Shown here one piece after another: positions 8,966 through 16,850 of a DNA stretch of 64,000 nucleotides. Made by a program: the position numbers and the translations under genes. This DNA is from Pectobacterium colocasium. GTDB taxonomy: Bacteria; Pseudomonadota; Gammaproteobacteria; Enterobacterales; Enterobacteriaceae. Where the stretch lies: assembly GCF_020181655.1 (NCBI RefSeq), contig NZ_CP084032.1, positions 4,712,001-4,776,000 of the forward strand. The letters are read 5' to 3'. Under the pieces are notes generated by a model that was not told the origin of the DNA, made no database searches, and saw only the letters and a program-made list of their open reading frames with translations. Each line of letters opens with the position of its first letter. The stretch's first letter is position 1.

Positions 8966-10248
8966 GCTCTCTCCTTCAGGCGGCTAATCCGTCTGCGCTT
9001 CTGCGTAAACGCTGGCGCAATCTCACCGGCGGTGAGATGCCACCGTAGCCGCGATGTATCAATCCCCTGTCGCGCAAACTGCTGCGACAGACTGTCCCGA
9101 CAGGCTTCCAGCGCTGGCAGGCTACACGCGGCGGATAAATGCAGCGTCGTTTCTCCCTGCTGAATTAGCCGATAGTCGGCATGCAGCGGCAGCGCATTGG
9201 CGATAATCCGGCTACAGAGATCGGCAAACACGGTCTGAGGCTCACCGTTGCTATCCGGCAATCGCAGGCTGTCATCGCTGCGCCCTTCGATGCGGGCAAT
9301 CGCCATCGTCACTCGACCACATGCACAGGGCGTTTGTTGCTTCACCAACACATCGTCCAGCCGATAGCGCACAATCGGCTGCGTGCTGCGGGTAAAATCG
9401 GTAATGATGGGCGTAAAGCGAGTGTCATCCAGCCACTGTGGTTCGATGTGAATAAATTCTTCGTTGAGATGCAGCGTGCCGTATTCACAGGTCGAGGCCA
9501 GAAAGCCTTCTGTCGCCTGATACACCTCCCCGACCTGCCCGAAAACCTGCTGCAACAGCTGCTTATCCTGCGGTTCCAACACCTCGGCCACGGAAATCAC
9601 CTTTTTGACCGACAGGCGCAGTTCACCGCGCTGTACCGCCAGCGCCAGTTCGCGCAGCACCTGCGCAGGTGCGACGATAATCGACGGTGACCACGCTTCC
9701 AACCGCGCAACATGTGCGGAAAACGGCGCAAACAGATCGTAAAACGACAGGCTGAGCCAGCGGTTATCCACACTGTGGTACAGATTGTTATCCGCCCGTA
9801 GGAACAGCGCCACCCGCTCACCGGCACGTAAACCGTCCGGCAGCATTTTCGCCAGCATGCCTCCCGCCCACACCTGTTGTTCGCGCGGGCTGACGACAAA
9901 CAGCCCACGCTGCCCGGAGGTGCCGGACGACAGCCCGACGCTGAACCCGTTCACATTCGGTGTGAAGTCACGATCCTCCTCACTACGGCGCGCGCAGGCG
10001 AGCAGTTCATCCCGCTTCAGCCCGGCGGTATTCATCCGATCGAATTCGGCCATCATCACGGCTTTATCCATCATCGGCCAGGCGCTAATCGGCAGTTGGC
10101 AATAAGGCCGAAAATAGGGGCTATGCGCCAGCACCCGCCGTGCAAAGCGAGCAAGCTGGCGCTGCTGATGGCGCTCAAGCGCCTGACGGGTGGCAAAGGT
10201 GAGGCGTCTGGCACGGAAATAGTGCCAGATCGTCATCAGCGGAATCAT
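8962..10248 (-). CDS. Adenylate-forming enzyme, F390 synthetase/phenylacetate-CoA ligase-like
   Basis: A 428-residue soluble protein of the ANL adenylating superfamily. The nucleotide-binding loop reads SSGTSGQRG (near residue 109), followed by a QATEGFLA motif near 238 and YRLDDVL near 296, with a C-terminal small domain of about 110 residues. It resembles the F390-synthetase-related clade usually annotated only as a probable adenylate-forming enzyme. A carboxylic acid would be activated as acyl-AMP and passed to a thiol or another nucleophile. No acyl carrier protein is encoded in the cluster, so CoA, a host ACP or an internal nucleophile (as in beta-lactone formation by OleC) are the options. 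Gene ends overlap both neighbours by 4 bases. Confidence 0.82.
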   Translation of the reverse strand: MIPLMTIWHYFRARRLTFATRQALERHQQRQLARFARRVLAHSPYFRPYCQLPISAWPMMDKAVMMAEFDRMNTAGLKRDELLACARRSEEDRDFTPNVNGFSVGLSSGTSGQRGLFVVSPREQQVWAGGMLAKMLPDGLRAGERVALFLRADNNLYHSVDNRWLSLSFYDLFAPFSAHVARLEAWSPSIIVAPAQVLRELALAVQRGELRLSVKKVISVAEVLEPQDKQLLQQVFGQVGEVYQATEGFLASTCEYGTLHLNEEFIHIEPQWLDDTRFTPIITDFTRSTQPIVRYRLDDVLVKQQTPCACGRVTMAIARIEGRSDDSLRLPDSNGEPQTVFADLCSRIIANALPLHADYRLIQQGETTLHLSAACSLPALEACRDSLSQQFARQGIDTSRLRWHLTAGEIAPAFTQKRRRISRLKERA

Positions 10249-11051
10249 AGGTCACCCTCATGACACAGCCGAATCTCGACCTGCCCGTTCAGGTGCAACT
10301 GGTGCAATTGATCCAGCGTGTGGTAATAGGCTTGTGGATCGTCCATCACCAGATTCGCCAACCGCGACGGCCCGCGCCCTTCGCGATAGCTGTGCGGCGA
10401 CCAGGCGGCATCGCTTGCCAGCAGCACCCAGCCGTTTTCAGTCAGCACAAACGCACCGAGATGTCCGACGGCATGACCGGGCAGCGGCACCAGCACGATC
10501 TCTTTATCGCTACCTGGCAACGCATAACCTTGCGTAAACGGCGCCAGCTCGGCTGGCAGATCGGTAAGCGGGAAGTTTTCGACAAACTGGAGCGCCTGCT
10601 CGAAATGTTCAGGAATCAGCGCAGGCACAAACGCCCGTTTCAGGGCCGCAAAACCGCGCAGATTCCGCGTCTGCTGCCATCCCAGCGCCGAACAAATAAA
10701 CGGCACGTCTGGGAAATCCCGCAGCCCCGCAATATGGTCGCCGTGAAAATGGGAAATAATCAGGCCGTCGATGTCCGCAGGCTGAATGCCCTGGCCGTGT
10801 AGCTGGTGAATCAGCGCGTCTTTCGTCTCGAAATGTACGGGCGTCATCCTGCGGTATAGCTGGAACAGACCAGAACGCGTGGCATCGGTAAAATGCTGCG
10901 CATAACCGGTGTCCCACAGCCAGCGCTTGCCCTGACTTTCCAGCATCCAGACGCGTGCTGGAAAACGGCACACTTTCCACCCTGCGCCACGCAGTGCCAT
11001 ACAGCCCGGATGCAGGCAGTACCCGACTTCAAACGTTGAAATATTAGCCAT
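10245..11051 (-). CDS. Metallo-beta-lactamase-fold hydrolase (AHL-lactonase-like)
   Basis: A 268-residue soluble MBL-fold protein with all zinc ligands visible: HFHGDH near residue 106, a His in GHAVGHLG near 191, the bridging Asp in ASDAAW near 212, and a His in LCHEGDL at the C-terminus. The HxHxDH-H-D-H order is that of N-acyl-homoserine lactonases and related esterases/thioesterases. In this operon it could release or open a thioester, ester or lactone of the lipid product. Activity on quorum signals is only a possibility. I use ATG 11051 (MANIST), which overlaps the upstream gene by 8 bases; the ATG at 11075 is less likely. Confidence 0.83.
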   Translation of the reverse strand: MANISTFEVGYCLHPGCMALRGAGWKVCRFPARVWMLESQGKRWLWDTGYAQHFTDATRSGLFQLYRRMTPVHFETKDALIHQLHGQGIQPADIDGLIISHFHGDHIAGLRDFPDVPFICSALGWQQTRNLRGFAALKRAFVPALIPEHFEQALQFVENFPLTDLPAELAPFTQGYALPGSDKEIVLVPLPGHAVGHLGAFVLTENGWVLLASDAAWSPHSYREGRGPSRLANLVMDDPQAYYHTLDQLHQLHLNGQVEIRLCHEGDL

Positions 11052-12072
11052 GTCCGTCAGTGCTCCGCTGCGCAAAATGTGTTTTGAACCAGCTACCGGT
11101 TAACGCGATGCCCTGTTGGAGGGAAAAACGCGGCTGATAGCCCAGCTCTTGCTGCGCTTTTTCCGCGCTGAGCGTCATATCAAAATTCACCGCCCCCGCG
11201 CTGTAGCGCGTCAGCAGCGGCTCTTTCCGGCTAAACCACGAGAACAGCTCCATGCCACCAGCCACCGCATGCAGCAGCGGATACGGCACGGCCTTAACGC
11301 GATAATGCATCCCCAATTGACCGACCAGCAGTTGCTCAAGCATATCCGCAAGGCGTTCTGGTTCATGATTGGTGATGTTGTACGCCGAACCAGAAACCAG
11401 CCCCGAACGCTGGCTGGCAAGTGCCATCGCCTCCACCACATTGCCGACAAACGTCAGATCCAGCAACGCGCTCCCCCCGCGCGGGAGCCGCAGTACGCCG
11501 CCACCCACCGCGATCTGTTCCAGAACTCGCGGCAGAATCACGCGATCATGTGGGCCAAACAGGCCGCGCGGACGCAGAATCACGTAGGTCGTTTGCGGGT
11601 AGCGCGACGTCAGCGCCTGAAGCCGTTCTTCCGCCAGAAATTTGGTCTGCGCATAGTGATTGGCAAAACGCACCGCGCGGTAGCTTTCATCAATATTCCG
11701 GTGGTGTTGATAATCAAAATAAATCGCAGGCGTGGAGATGTGCACAAAGCGCGGGATCCCCAACTGACCGGCGGCCTCTGCCAGTCGTGCCGTTACCTCA
11801 GTATTGTTCTGATAAAAATCAGTATATTGACCCCACGGTGAGGATTTCGCGGCACAGTGCCAAACGACATCACTGCCGGTCATCAATAATCGATACTGCT
11901 CGACCGAGGTTTCGACCAAATCAATCCCGGCGAACTGCGCGCCCAATGCTTCAAGCTGCAACCCCACCGTGCGATCGCGCCCACAGGCCAGCACCTGATG
12001 CCCAGCCTGAAGCAGCCATTCCACCGCGTTACGCCCCAGCCCGCTGGTCGCGCCCGTGACGAAGACTCTCAT
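11044..12072 (-). CDS. NAD-dependent epimerase/dehydratase family protein (SDR)
   Basis: A 342-residue extended short-chain dehydrogenase. It opens with a Rossmann motif VTGATSGLGRNAVEWLL (GxxGxxG), shows WHCAAKSSPWG near residue 72, and has the catalytic YAQTK (Tyr and Lys) near 140. The general layout recalls 3-beta-hydroxysteroid dehydrogenase-like proteins and OleD, which reduces a beta-ketoacid made by a thiolase-fold enzyme. Here the KAS III-like gene directly upstream would supply such a beta-keto product. The overlap is 4 bases on the upstream side and 8 on the downstream side. Confidence 0.84.
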   Translation of the reverse strand: MRVFVTGATSGLGRNAVEWLLQAGHQVLACGRDRTVGLQLEALGAQFAGIDLVETSVEQYRLLMTGSDVVWHCAAKSSPWGQYTDFYQNNTEVTARLAEAAGQLGIPRFVHISTPAIYFDYQHHRNIDESYRAVRFANHYAQTKFLAEERLQALTSRYPQTTYVILRPRGLFGPHDRVILPRVLEQIAVGGGVLRLPRGGSALLDLTFVGNVVEAMALASQRSGLVSGSAYNITNHEPERLADMLEQLLVGQLGMHYRVKAVPYPLLHAVAGGMELFSWFSRKEPLLTRYSAGAVNFDMTLSAEKAQQELGYQPRFSLQQGIALTGSWFKTHFAQRSTDGHG

Positions 12073-13082
12073 GGAATCAGTACCATGCCGCCCAGCGTCA
12101 GCCCCGCGGCCGTACCGACCAGCATCGCGGGTTCCCCTTCTGGCAGACGTTGCGTCACGATGGCATGATGCAGCGCCGTCGGAATCGACGCCGCCACCTG
12201 ATTACCGTGGTAGCGATAAATATCAATCAGCTTTTCCGTCGGGATCGCCAGCCGCTTCCGCATGTGTTCCAGCGACAAGTGGCTGGCCTGATGTGGAACC
12301 ACTGCCGCCATCTGCGCCAGCGAATAGCCGCTGGCCTCCAGCAGCCGTTGCAGATAGCCTTCGATCAGGGCAGAAGCCTGCCTGAATAGCCGTTTTCCCT
12401 GCATATGGAACAGAAAATCATGCAGTTCCATCCCCGCTCGCGGGTTACGTAAGGTGCCGCCTGCGCGAATCTGGCACAGTTCGCTGCCCTTCGGATAGGT
12501 TTCCAGCAGACACGCCGCAATACCGCTACGACCATCGCCACGTTCGACAATGGCACAGGCGGCGCCGTCGCCAAAAATCAGCGACGACTCTTCGTCATCC
12601 CAGTCAATACCGCGCGAAGCGAGTTCAGTAGAGACAATGGCAATGCGCCGATAGGCACCCGTATTTAACAGCCCAGCCGCCACCTGAAGAGCGGAAATAA
12701 AGCTGACGCAGCTGCTGTTAATATCAAAACAGGCCGTCCCTTTCGGCAAAGACGACGCTTTTAATACATGGCTGGCGCTATAAGGCAGCGCCTGAATGGG
12801 AATCGCAGAAGCAAACAGCAGCAGGTCAATGGAAGCCGACGGAATAACGCCGCGCGCCAGCGCGTCATTTAACGCCGCCACACCGAGTTCAGCCTGGCTA
12901 GCCTGATTATCCGCATGGTGGCGATAGAGAATACCGGAACGGCTTTCGACATAACCGGCAGGTTTATTGAGCCGTACATCTAATTCAGCCGACGTCACCC
13001 GTTGCGCGGGAAGTGCGCAGCCGGTAGCAATAATCTTTAGAGGAACCAATCCCTTAGTGAATGCATGATGTTGAGTATTCAA
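12069..13082 (-). CDS. 3-oxoacyl-ACP synthase III-like condensing enzyme (FabH/OleA superfamily)
   Basis: First gene of the eight-gene operon. It is a thiolase-fold condensing enzyme with an intact Cys-His-Asn triad: nucleophile in INSSCVSF, His in VVPHQAS, and Asn in YHGNQVAASIPTAL, plus a C-terminal glycine-rich GTAAGLTLGGM. These enzymes join two acyl thioesters by decarboxylative or non-decarboxylative Claisen condensation. It differs from housekeeping FabH in context: no fab genes are adjacent. No ATG is suitably placed. I choose a TTG at 13082 because AAAGGA stands 6 bases before it; an upstream TTG at 13124 would add 14 residues. The promoter must lie in the 216-base gap shared with the divergent GlpM-like gene. 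Confidence 0.83.
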   Translation of the reverse strand: MNTQHHAFTKGLVPLKIIATGCALPAQRVTSAELDVRLNKPAGYVESRSGILYRHHADNQASQAELGVAALNDALARGVIPSASIDLLLFASAIPIQALPYSASHVLKASSLPKGTACFDINSSCVSFISALQVAAGLLNTGAYRRIAIVSTELASRGIDWDDEESSLIFGDGAACAIVERGDGRSGIAACLLETYPKGSELCQIRAGGTLRNPRAGMELHDFLFHMQGKRLFRQASALIEGYLQRLLEASGYSLAQMAAVVPHQASHLSLEHMRKRLAIPTEKLIDIYRYHGNQVAASIPTALHHAIVTQRLPEGEPAMLVGTAAGLTLGGMVLIP

Positions 13083-13298
13083 TATCAATCCTTTCCAGAG
13101 TCTTATCGTTTTACCGGCGAACAATATCCTTATAAAAAAGGAGATTATCGTGCGCGATATTTATTCATTCTGTTGCTAAGAATAACGAAATCACCACGAA
13201 TTGAAATCTTAAGCTGTATGATCGCACTATTCCATCCCGATACTTTTTCGCTATTCTCTGTGCATTCACGATGCTTAATTACACCAGAAGTTATACTT

Positions 13299-13640
13299 AT
13301 GTCATTGTTTATTAAATCTGTTATTGGTGCGCTGATCGTATTACTCATCAGCGTACTGGCGAAAAGCCGAAACTATTATATTGCCGGGCTGGTGCCGCTA
13401 TTCCCCACATTCGCGCTGATCGCACATTATATTGTTGGCACTGAGCGTGGGCTGGACGCGCTACGCGCCACCATCCTGTTTGGCATCTGGTCAGTGATTC
13501 CTTATCTGGTTTATCTCATCTCACTTTATTACTTTACTGCGTGGATGAAATTGCCACAGGCGCTGCTCGCGGCCGTCGTATGCTGGAGTGTATCAGCGGC
13601 AGTGCTGATCAAGATCTGGACGTGGTATCAGGGGAATTAG
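13299..13640 (+). CDS. glpM: GlpM-like membrane protein
   Basis: A 113-residue, very hydrophobic protein with four predicted membrane segments and length close to GlpM (about 109). The N-terminus (LFIKSVIGALIVLL) and the internal NYYIAGLVPLFPTFALIAHY match my memory of that family. GlpM was described near glycerol-metabolism genes in Pseudomonas and affects alginate there; its biochemical role is unknown. The open frame extends back to 13065 through an AT-rich divergent promoter region. The ATG at 13299 gives the family length, so the longer reading is rejected. Confidence 0.8.
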   Translation: MSLFIKSVIGALIVLLISVLAKSRNYYIAGLVPLFPTFALIAHYIVGTERGLDALRATILFGIWSVIPYLVYLISLYYFTAWMKLPQALLAAVVCWSVSAAVLIKIWTWYQGN

Positions 13641-13644
13641 GTGC

Positions 13645-13668
13645 GGCAGAAGGGGCAGCCCCTCTGCC
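13645..13668. terminator. Probable bidirectional terminator between glpM and the rhodanese gene
   Basis: A GGCAGA-GGGG/CCCC-TCTGCC hairpin with one bulged base and a 3-base loop, sitting between two convergent genes, 4 bases past the glpM stop. There is no T-run on the plus strand. Confidence 0.5.
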
Positions 13669-13682
13669 ATAGGTAAGTGATA

Positions 13683-14072
13683 TCAGGCGAAGGCAAAACC
13701 TTCGTCTTCCCATCCCGTGATTCCCCCTATCATAATTTTTACCGGGCGACCTAATTGCGCCAGCTTTAAGGCCGCCTGATCTGCGCCATTGCAATGTGGT
13801 CCCGCGCAATAGACGACGAACCGCGTGTCATCAGGCCACTCAGCCATACGCTCAGGTGTGATTTCACGGTGTGGAAGGTGAATCGCCCCCGGTATATGGC
13901 GCGCGGTAAAATGCTTCGGCGATCCCACCACATGCAGTAACACAAAGTCCTGCTGCATGTCGGAGAGGGATGCCGCCACATCGGCACAGTCGGTTTCAAC
14001 GGATAAACGCCGTGAAAAATGGGACAGGGCGATATCAGCAGCAGCAAAGGGATAGTCAGTCACGTAACTCAT
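13683..14072 (-). CDS. Rhodanese-like domain protein
   Basis: Single-domain sulfurtransferase of 129 residues. The fold signatures are DFVLLHVVGSPKHF near residue 42, HIPGAIHLPH near 59 (the CH2A-like element), and the active-site loop YCAGPHCNGAD with the catalytic Cys near 90, ending in IMIGGITGWEDEG. A second Cys in the loop is notable. Rhodaneses carry persulfide sulfur; the physiological donor is unknown here. The gene is divergent from the broken FtrA-type regulator, an arrangement common for these two families, so the regulator may once have controlled it. A GAGGAAA sits before the ATG. Confidence 0.87.
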   Translation of the reverse strand: MSYVTDYPFAAADIALSHFSRRLSVETDCADVAASLSDMQQDFVLLHVVGSPKHFTARHIPGAIHLPHREITPERMAEWPDDTRFVVYCAGPHCNGADQAALKLAQLGRPVKIMIGGITGWEDEGFAFA

Positions 14073-14191
14073 GGGGTTTCCTCACAGATTGGCATGAAAC
14101 CTGACTATAAAACGGATACATAACGGCTGGCAGATGGCATTATTGCCATATATCGTCGATATCATGACAAGTTATTGAGGTGAAGGAATCG

Positions 14192-14575
14192 ATGTTCAAC
14201 CCGCTTGTTGTCGTACTTGCTTATGATGGCTTGTGTACATTCGAGTTTGGTATTGCTGTTGAGGTGTTCGGCCTACCGCGCCCCGAAATGGGAGAAAATT
14301 GGTATCAATTCGCGGTCGCGGGTTTAGAAAATGGGGCAATGCGAGCAACAGGCGGTATACACGTTGTTGCCGATGGCGGCCTCGATTTACTGGAAAACAC
14401 GCGCTTATCAATCGATAAAATCGCCGAAACGGTGGGGTTTGGTACAGCAGCCTCAATGCGCCACCATTTTCGCCAGCAATTACATCTCACCCCCTCAACC
14501 TATCGGTTGCGCTTCGGGCATAAAACCCATGATATTTCAGAGGATCTTGCCGCTAACGGAGGAAGAGTAGCATGA
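14192..14575 (+). pseudogene. ftrA: FtrA-type AraC-family regulator with large in-frame internal deletion
   Basis: The 127-codon frame joins two non-adjacent pieces of a GlxA/FtrA-type regulator. Residues 1-65 are the start of the DJ-1/PfpI-like sensor domain (NPLVVVLAYDGLCTFEFG). From about residue 66 the sequence is the end of an AraC DNA-binding domain (LSIDKIAETVGFGTAASMRHHFRQ with YRLRF after it). Full-length relatives have about 320 residues, so about 190 are missing although the frame stays open. The join falls in a DLLE segment that intact family members seem to have at both places, which suggests recombination between short repeats. It retains one helix-turn-helix of the usual two. 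The start at 14192 follows AAGGA. It is probably non-functional as a regulator. Confidence 0.8.
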
Positions 14576-15774
14576 ATAAAACGGTCTCCCCCGGCACGGT
14601 TTCTCGCCCCATTCTTTCCGAGCAGGAAGCGAGTCGCTTTACGCTACGGCACTATTTTACGCCGCCTGAACACGGTAACCATACTGACGCCGACGTTTGG
14701 CAACCCGCGCCGATTATGGTCGATCCGGCTACGTGCTGGGTTGTGGGGCCGCAGGTGGGGGTGAATGGGGCAACCCACGCTCATGTTCAACAGGCGGTCA
14801 ATGCCGCACTCCGAGCACAGCAAGATCAGGAGCGTATTGCCATTAAACTGTTGCCGGGCACCTATACCGGCACGGTCTACATTCCCGCCGATGCGCCACC
14901 GCTCACGCTTTTTGGGGCGGGAGAACAACCGGATGACGTGGTGATTCAGCTCGCGCTGGATTCGATGTTTTCACCAGCAACCTATCGGGAAACAGTGAAT
15001 CCTCACAGCGAATATCAACCCGACGATCCCGCCTGGTATATGTACGATCTCTGTGCGTCGAAGCAGAACGCGACGATTGATACCATTTGTTCCGCCGTAG
15101 TGTGGTCGCAGAGCGACCATTTCCAGTTGAAGAACCTGACAGTGGTGAATACCCTGCTGGATACGGTAGATGGTCGCGCACATCAGGCTGTCGCGCTGCG
15201 CACCGACGGCGACAAAGTACAACTTGAAAGGGTTCGCCTCATCGGTCGTCAGGATACCTTTTTCGTCAATACCAGCAACCTCCGCAACGAGTACGTCACG
15301 GATCGCTACAGCCGCGCCTACATTAAAGACAGTTACATTGAGGGCGATGTCGATTACGTTTTTGGGCGTGCAACCGCGGTATTCGAGCGCGTCCACTTTC
15401 ATACGGTTGCAAGCCGTGGAGCGAAAGATATCCATGTCTTTGCGCCTGACAGCATGCCGTGGGTGCAATACGGTTTTCTGGCGGTGAAGTGCCGCTTTAC
15501 GGGTGATGAAGGTTTCAGAAGAGGAAAAAAAGCCAGATTAGGCCGAGCCTGGGATCAGGGGGCAAGGCAAACGGGATACCTGCCGGGTCAGACGGCAAAC
15601 GGTCAGTTAGTGATTCGCGACAGCACGATTGACGCCAGCTATGACAGAGAACAACCGTGGGGAGCAGCGGCAACCACTGCACGGCCTTTTACGGGTAATA
15701 GGGATTTAGCCCGCAATCTGGACGATAGACATTTCAATAGGCTGTGGGAATACAACAATATCGATGAGGCGTGA
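14572..15774 (+). CDS. pemB: Pectinesterase family protein (PemB-like)
   Basis: Carbohydrate esterase family 8 protein of 400 residues, predicted to demethylate pectin or oligogalacturonides. Catalytic features are present: QDTFF near residue 226 (Gln and Asp), DYVFGRA near 262 (second Asp), and LGRAWDQ near 324 (Arg in place within LGRxW). No signal peptide or lipobox is visible at the N-terminus (MNKTVSPGTVSRP), whereas Dickeya PemB is an outer-membrane lipoprotein of about 433 residues. Either this form is cytoplasmic and acts on imported methylated oligomers, or the true start was lost. The ATG overlaps the stop of the broken regulator (ATGA). No recognisable KdgR operator was found. The symbol is by resemblance. 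Confidence 0.78.
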   Translation: MNKTVSPGTVSRPILSEQEASRFTLRHYFTPPEHGNHTDADVWQPAPIMVDPATCWVVGPQVGVNGATHAHVQQAVNAALRAQQDQERIAIKLLPGTYTGTVYIPADAPPLTLFGAGEQPDDVVIQLALDSMFSPATYRETVNPHSEYQPDDPAWYMYDLCASKQNATIDTICSAVVWSQSDHFQLKNLTVVNTLLDTVDGRAHQAVALRTDGDKVQLERVRLIGRQDTFFVNTSNLRNEYVTDRYSRAYIKDSYIEGDVDYVFGRATAVFERVHFHTVASRGAKDIHVFAPDSMPWVQYGFLAVKCRFTGDEGFRRGKKARLGRAWDQGARQTGYLPGQTANGQLVIRDSTIDASYDREQPWGAAATTARPFTGNRDLARNLDDRHFNRLWEYNNIDEA

Positions 15775-16121
15775 TAGGTCGCGCAGGAAGAGAGCATAAT
15801 ATGAAAGGTAAATGTGACTTGTGAAAACACGACACTGATACAATCCAGTAACCCATACTCCATGGGCCTGTAGAATGACAGGCCATTAGAGAAGACTATT
15901 CTTATTATACTATTGATAAATCTTGCTTAATTAGCATTCCCTGATGTTAGCCAATCATCGCGCTTATCCTGAGCGGTGTTTATTTCTTTTGCTTTACGCC
16001 CTTAACATTATCTTAAGATTGTATGTTTTTTCACTCACACATAACAATTAGACTTAGGTACAGGTGTAGGTATATACTTTTTCATTATAGGGATGTTGAT
16101 TCTTCAGACTGAGGTCATGAG
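15775..16121. other. Intergenic region upstream of expR (no gene seen)
   Basis: These 347 bases between the pectinesterase and expR are AT-rich and hold no convincing ORF. They presumably contain the expR promoter. A TTAAGATTGTATG stretch near 16013-16025 and repeated GGTACAGGTGTAGGTA near 16056-16071 stand out. No perfect lux-box dyad is visible. Confidence 0.5.
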
Positions 16122-16850
16122 ATGTCGCCATTGTTTACCGATAGTGAAATAATAAGCAGAGTAATTAAAAAGCACTTCAATAAAAACTTGGATCACTACG
16201 ACGGCGTAAAATTCTCATTTATGGTTCTCAATAAGAAGAATCCATCTCAAATGATCATCATTTCAAGTTATCCCGATGAATGGGTTAACCTCTATAAAGA
16301 AAACAAGTATCAACATATTGATCCTGTTGTTCTTGCCTCATTTAACAAGATATCTCCTTTCTCATGGGAGAAAAGCCTCGTTATTAACACCCGGTTACAG
16401 CTTGCCAAAATATTCGATCTCTCTAAAAAATATAATATTATTAACGGATATACTTTTGTGCTTCACGATCATGGCGACAACCTGGCGATGTTATCTATTA
16501 TCGTGGACAGTTCATATCCAGATGATGTTGAAACATTCATTGAAGAGAAAAAAGACACCTTTCAGATGCTGTTAATTGATGCATATGAAAAAATCATCTC
16601 TCTTTGCAGAGAGATGATTGAAAGCAAAAAACCGTCAAACAATAAAGAAATATTCTCTCAACGAGAAAACGAAATTCTTTACTGGGCCAGCATGGGTAAA
16701 ACCTATCTGGAAGTCGCTATTATTCTCGGAATCAAAACCAGCACGGTAAAATTTCATATCGGCAACGTTGTGAAAAAACTGGGCGTCCTGAATGCCAAGC
16801 ATGCCATAAGGCTCGGCGTTGAATTACAACTCATTAAGCCTGTACAATAG
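16122..16850 (+). CDS. expR: LuxR-family quorum-sensing regulator ExpR
   Basis: AHL-responsive transcription regulator, 242 residues. The N-terminal autoinducer-binding domain (about 1-165) has the expected aromatic pattern around WVNLYKENKYQHIDPVV and FSWEK (Trp, Tyr, Asp and Pro that line the ligand pocket). The C-terminal LuxR-type helix-turn-helix spans about 175-240, with SQRENEILYWASMGKTYLEV and the recognition helix region KTSTVKFHIGNV. In soft-rot bacteria ExpR-type proteins bind DNA without signal and release it when AHL binds, controlling rsmA and so exoenzymes. The gene converges on expI and overlaps it by 17 bases at the 3' ends, the classic Pectobacterium layout. Confidence 0.93.
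   Translation: MSPLFTDSEIISRVIKKHFNKNLDHYDGVKFSFMVLNKKNPSQMIIISSYPDEWVNLYKENKYQHIDPVVLASFNKISPFSWEKSLVINTRLQLAKIFDLSKKYNIINGYTFVLHDHGDNLAMLSIIVDSSYPDDVETFIEEKKDTFQMLLIDAYEKIISLCREMIESKKPSNNKEIFSQRENEILYWASMGKTYLEVAIILGIKTSTVKFHIGNVVKKLGVLNAKHAIRLGVELQLIKPVQ

Noticed and set aside
4960..13082. Known olefin (oleABCD) or polyyne cluster
   Set aside because: No OleB hydrolase, no fatty acyl-AMP ligase with its own ACP, and no rubredoxin or thioesterase set typical of polyyne clusters; only partial resemblance.
13065..13298. Longer N-terminus for the GlpM-like protein
   Set aside because: Would extend through the divergent promoter region; ATG 13299 gives the known family length.
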